Both the position numbers and the translations under genes were made by a program. 64,000 bases of DNA from Gordius sp. MW1. Lineage: Eukaryota; Nematomorpha; Gordioida; Gordea; Gordiidae. Positions 60,271 through 64,000 of the stretch are shown here, in pieces; the first letter of the stretch is position 1, and each line of letters begins with the position of its first letter. Below the pieces are notes generated by a model. The model saw nothing but the letters and a program-made list of their open reading frames with translations, was not told where the DNA came from and did no database searches. The stretch covers positions 21,152,060 through 21,216,059 of the forward strand of contig OZ038529.1 in assembly GCA_964036665.1 (NCBI GenBank). Reading direction: 5' to 3'.

Positions 60271-62109
60271 AACACAGTCTCCATTGTTCCAAACCCATTT
60301 TTTAGATAATTTTTCAATTTTTTTTTAAATTTTAATAATAGGAATACATCATGGATGGTTAGATTCAAGAATATAAAAATCTACATGTAAAATTTTGAAA
60401 TAGACATTATATGGGACTATAGAAATGGTGATTTTTGTGTGATTGATGACATTTCGTACATATTTATTTAGTAACAAATTTAATATGTTATAGATTAAAA
60501 AGAAAGTTAAAATTAAGTTACTTTGTAAACACACTAGTATTAATAAGTTGATTAATTTGTGATTTTTTAGTGTATCAAATTGCTCAGCTTTAATAATATT
60601 AACTATATGGTATAAACCCCTCAAACCTATTTAATGTTTATTTATTGGACTTGCTTGTTAAAATGTTATATTATTATATTTATATACCATCTTTAGATAA
60701 AGAATTATCAAATATATTGCACTTTTAATGTTAGACATGTTAATTATCAAAGTGCGCAGGAAAATTTATTCAAATGAGCACTTTGAAATTTGACAATAAA
60801 AAATACACATGTTAAAATCTAAATTTAAAATTTAAATCTCAATTAGAAATATGGTTTTTAATTATATATTCAAACAGAAAAAAATTTAAAAAAATTTCTG
60901 TTTTGTAGTAGGTGGGGTCCTGGAAGACCCCGGGCATCTAAAACATTTTGTATCTTAAAAACTATTTGCTAAAAACAATTAAGCACAGATATTCTAGGAT
61001 AAATTCTATTAAGCTACTTTAATAATAAAACCGTAACAATAACTAACTTGGTTTGTATGTAAAGTATTTTTAAACTGCTTAAGATCACCATGATGATTTA
61101 TCTATCACATAGAAACAGTGCTACCCTTTGACAAATTCATTATTTACATTTCGAATTAAAGCGTATAATCAAATCAAATATAATATATATTAGGGTTCTA
61201 TTCACATTGAATAATTTCTCAATATGACGGATTTGTGGCGTTTTAGACATTGGCGACATCAAGTAACCAAGTGACGAAGAAGATCGATTTGTAGGATTGG
61301 ATATATTCTTCTATCCATATGGAACATCCGTAATTCTTCTGATCCTCACAGGATTACTTTACTCCATCCCATTTATTCTCGTTACATATCTATCCATATG
61401 TTTTATTACTACATCTTCGCTGCAATTGTTTAATCTCGCGTTTTGTCCTTTTATCTCCAAATTGTATTCGCATGATATGTCTCTTTAAAATAAAGATTAT
61501 TTGATATATTAGACTGTCATGCTTTTCATCCAAACACCACTAAATAGGTGATATAGCAAATCTGGTTTATCATAACACCAAATCCCAGTCGCTAAAGATT
61601 AAGATTTTAGAATCTTTTGGTTGGGCTTTTTAATTGTATGTATTTATTTGTGCCACTCAAGGTATCATTTTCAACTGAGTGAATTGTGACAACTCAATTT
61701 AATTAGGAATATTTTTGTAGCTTGGATTTTAAATAATTGTGTATTAAAAATTCTTTATTTTACAATAACAAGTCAAGTAAATATAAAACGCAGATCGGCC
61801 TTTATTTTTATTTTACATTAGGTTTATAACACTTCTATTTTTTCCTTCTCCCATCCACTTTCAATTAATTCCTCGCTAATTAAATATTAATAAACTATTT
61901 ATCGTCCACAGCAGATTGAGTAATTAGATACAGCTAAAAATTTAGCAAATTTATGCACTTTGATTAAGTGCATGGCTTAAGCATTGCGTGTTATGCATAT
62001 GGTGCCTATGCCTTTGAGACACTTTGAAACGAAACATTTTTAATCGATATGCAATTTTTGACATAACATATGATTTTGTCCCTCAAAGCGGTTAGTATAA
62101 AATCGTTAT
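60271..62109. other. AT-rich 5' flank of NOL10
   Basis: No gene was recognised. A short direct GGTGGGGTCCTGGAAGACCCC hairpin-like word lies near 60910. The NOL10 promoter should be in the last few hundred bases; no confident TATA box was assigned. Confidence 0.45.
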
Positions 62110-63808
62110 ATGCAAGTGTCGGATATAAACGGAGTTAAGATTTATAATCTAACTTCAGCAAAAAGTTTACCTGAAGTAAAAAAATTAATGAAATTCTATT
62201 GATATTTTAAGTGGTTATCAAGTCAAAAAAAGAGAGCTCTGTTAAAAAAAGATGAAGAATTGGGAAGGCGAATTGACCTAATTCAGGATTTTGAAATGCC
62301 TGCTGTCACAAATTGCATTTCTCTTACTAAAGATAATAATTATATACTTTGTGCAGGTAAGCATCATTTTGTAATTAAAGTACTAAAATACATTAAGCCA
62401 TTTTACAAATATTTTTGTATTTATAGGTGTTTATAAACCAAGAATTAGATGTTATGATGTAAAACAATTATCAATGAAGTTTGAAAGGTGTGTTGATTCA
62501 GAGATAATAAAGATGCATATATTAAGTGAAGACTATACAAAAGTAATTAATATTAGCTTATAATGCTAAAATTAATCTCTTATGAATTAGTTTATATGTT
62601 TGGAACAAGACCGTTATATTGAATTTCATGCAAGTTCAGGATTCCATTATAAAACACGTATTCCAAAACCAGGTCGTGATATGGATTATCACCCAAATAC
62701 TTGTGATGTCTATTTTGTTGGGATTGGGTAATATTATTTGTCAATAAAGAGTCAATTTTTTTATATACCTAATTTAATATTTTTAATATTTACAAAATTT
62801 TGCCTAAAAACTTTCTGTAAATTTATATTTTTAGCTACTTTATTTTATTGTTTTTAGTTCTGAATTATACCGATTGAATTTGGAGCAAGGCAGATTTTTA
62901 AACTCCCTCCAAACAAATGCTAGGTATTATTGAAATACACACTTATTGGATAATATATATATAATACTTAAGATATTTGTGGTATTTTTTAATAATTCAT
63001 TTCCCATATAAATGATTGCTTTGCAGTCTGAAGATAATGCTTTTCCCTTTGGTTCTATATCATTTTAACTTAATAGCTCATAGGAAGAGCAAGAAGTACA
63101 TTCGTTTAACATGTTTTTGAATTTTATAAAAGAACTTTACTCTTCATTTAAATATTTTAGTTGGGTTGGGTTTTTTGGCACAAACATTGTTATATATTTT
63201 TAAAATTTTATTTAAATCTTTAATTTTTTGGATAAAAACTAGGATTAACAAACATTATAAAATCAAATTAAAAAGTGACAAATTACACACAAAAAAACAA
63301 TATAATACATTATTATAAAAACAGCATTGAGACCGAATTGCCCGAATCTTGTTATCGTGCCCGCCTGGGCCTGGTGGGCAGCGGGCCGGGCATTTTTGGT
63401 CTCTCAATTCCTCTTAAGCGTTATTAAATAAGTATTCATAGAGTTAACATTCGCTTTGTTCTAGTGTTGTAAAAACGGCTGGGTTGTGATTGGTCAGCCT
63501 TTGGTTTTAGTCGACTAAACATAAGCAGACCCAAACTAAAACCCAGCAGCCCATTTTACAACATTCGCTTTGTTGCGTGCAGAATTATAACGGCCTGTCA
63601 ATTCAACCCCGTCCATCACTTGTTTTCTTGCGTCACCTCCGACGGTTACATCGAAAGTTGGGATCCGCGGGCTCGGGAACGCGTCTCCAATGTGGATTGT
63701 CAGCTGTCCCAACACCTCGACAACAATAGCTTGGAAGACATACCCGGTTTCACTTGTCTCAAGTATAAGGACGCCCTGCACCTCGGGGTCGGAACTAACT
63801 TTGGCGTA
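62110..63808 (+). CDS. NOL10: NOL10 / Enp2 homologue, first six exons
   Basis: Nucleolar WD-repeat protein of the small-subunit processome (yeast Enp2). Exons: 62110-62175, 62212-62356, 62427-62542, 62591-62727, 62858-62923, 63583-63808; 252 codons with matching phases. The ATG is supported by an exact family start, MQVSDINGVKIYNL then SLPEWLSSQKKRALLKKDEE, RRIDLIQDFEMP, YKPRIRCYDVKQLSMKFERC, LEQDRYIEFHASSGFHYKTR, GRDMDYHPNTCDVYFVG, ELYRLNLEQGRFLNSLQT, ACQFNPVHHLFSCVTSDGYI, ESWDPRARERV. The last exon ends GVGTNFGV at a gtaagg donor, so the rest (roughly 430 aa in vertebrates) lies beyond the window. Intron 1 is only 36 nt. A hAT-like element ends just before exon 6. Confidence 0.93.
62924..63461 (+). 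other. NOL10 intron 5 with GC-rich hAT-like piece
   Basis: Mostly AT-rich. 63335-63405 carries CCCGAATC, GTGCCCGCC and GCGGGCCGGGC words like the right arm of the element at 31600, ending TTGGTCTCT, so it may be a hAT remnant. Confidence 0.5.
63462..63567. mobile_element. hAT-like short element, TAGTGTTG family, next to NOL10 exon 6
   Basis: Starts TAGTGTTGTAAAAACGG and ends with the inverted CCATTTTACAACA. The flanks CTTTGTTC and CTTTGTTG match 7 of 8, and the identity extends to AACATTCGCTTTGTT (15 bp). The exon starts 15 bp beyond the element. Confidence 0.75.
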
Positions 63809-63856
63809 GTAAGGAGAAGATGTCTAGATAAAGCTTTTTTTATTATCATGAATGTC

Positions 63857-64000
63857 CAAGGGCCTAGCCAGGGAGAAGGGGGGGGCAGGGAGGGGCGACT
63901 GCCCTCCTCTAAATTTAAAAATTTGTTGAAATTGATTGCAATTTTGGCTAAAATTTCAAAAAATGTTAGTTTTGCCCCTCCCTAAATCATTGATGCCTCC
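63857..64000. mobile_element. CATGGGCGTAGCCAG-family MITE, cut by the window end
   Basis: GGGCCTAGCCAGGGAG start, G tract, then TTTGCCCCTCCCTAAATCA, the same right-hand block as in the 1093 copy. It lies in the NOL10 intron after exon 6. Confidence 0.65.

Noticed and set aside
61297..61488. Hydrophobic 63-residue frame upstream of NOL10
   Set aside because: No splice or family support; hydrophobicity follows from T-rich sequence.

Overview
The window is strongly AT-rich animal nuclear DNA. Its genes are spliced with GT-AG introns, and exon phases join cleanly. It is probably from an arthropod or a related invertebrate: the carbonic-anhydrase-related protein reads EEWWTYEGFSG, close to insect CARP-A, but this is inference and the species cannot be named. 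Intron sizes run from ultra-short (36-41 nt) to several kb filled with transposons.

Host genes, left to right: (1) the last eleven-plus exons of a WDR3/Utp12 homologue (+, to 10619); (2) an apparently complete B3GAT-type glucuronosyltransferase (+, 17991-22085, six exons, 311 aa); (3) a catalytically dead carbonic-anhydrase-related protein of the CA10/CARP-A group (+, 31084-34619, eight exons, signal-peptide exon not found); (4) a small Ly6/uPAR-fold, probably GPI-anchored protein (-, 35621-36571, two exons, 5' exon not found); (5) the first six exons of NOL10/Enp2 (+, 62110 to 63808, continuing past the window). WDR3 and NOL10 both act in the nucleolar small-subunit processome. B3GAT, CARP and the Ly6 protein are secretory-pathway or cell-surface proteins. 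An unidentified set of small exons lies at 45628-46166 (-), and single candidate exons lie at 15899-16008 and 44947-45135.

The rest is dominated by mobile DNA: at least five hAT-type non-autonomous families with 8-bp target duplications (3905-4220, 26777-27511, 29384-29997, 31600-32388, 39249-40619, 55584-56828), a short TAGTGTTGTAAAA family, a hAT with a transposase remnant (58033-58715), a TAGACTA-ended MITE family, a family with CATGGGCGTAGCCAG ends, LINE fragments (12400-13880, 48140-49043, 52430-53290), a MULE transposase fragment, a Tigger/Jerky-like remnant and short LTR elements. Tandem arrays include a 245-bp satellite (16640-17790), a 69-bp minisatellite that encodes a 23-residue repeat (53716-54540), a 44-bp minisatellite inside WDR3, and a CCAATGG/CCATTGG hairpin repeat cluster (38814-41700).

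The most unusual structures are two hAT elements sharing one 8-bp target site (31592-32608), a three-level nested insertion with an 'empty' relative elsewhere in the window (55237-56920 against 45090-45360), and a 2.3-kb segment containing coding-like exons that separates the two halves of a MITE (45360-47640). I found no CRISPR array, operon, rRNA or intact tRNA gene.
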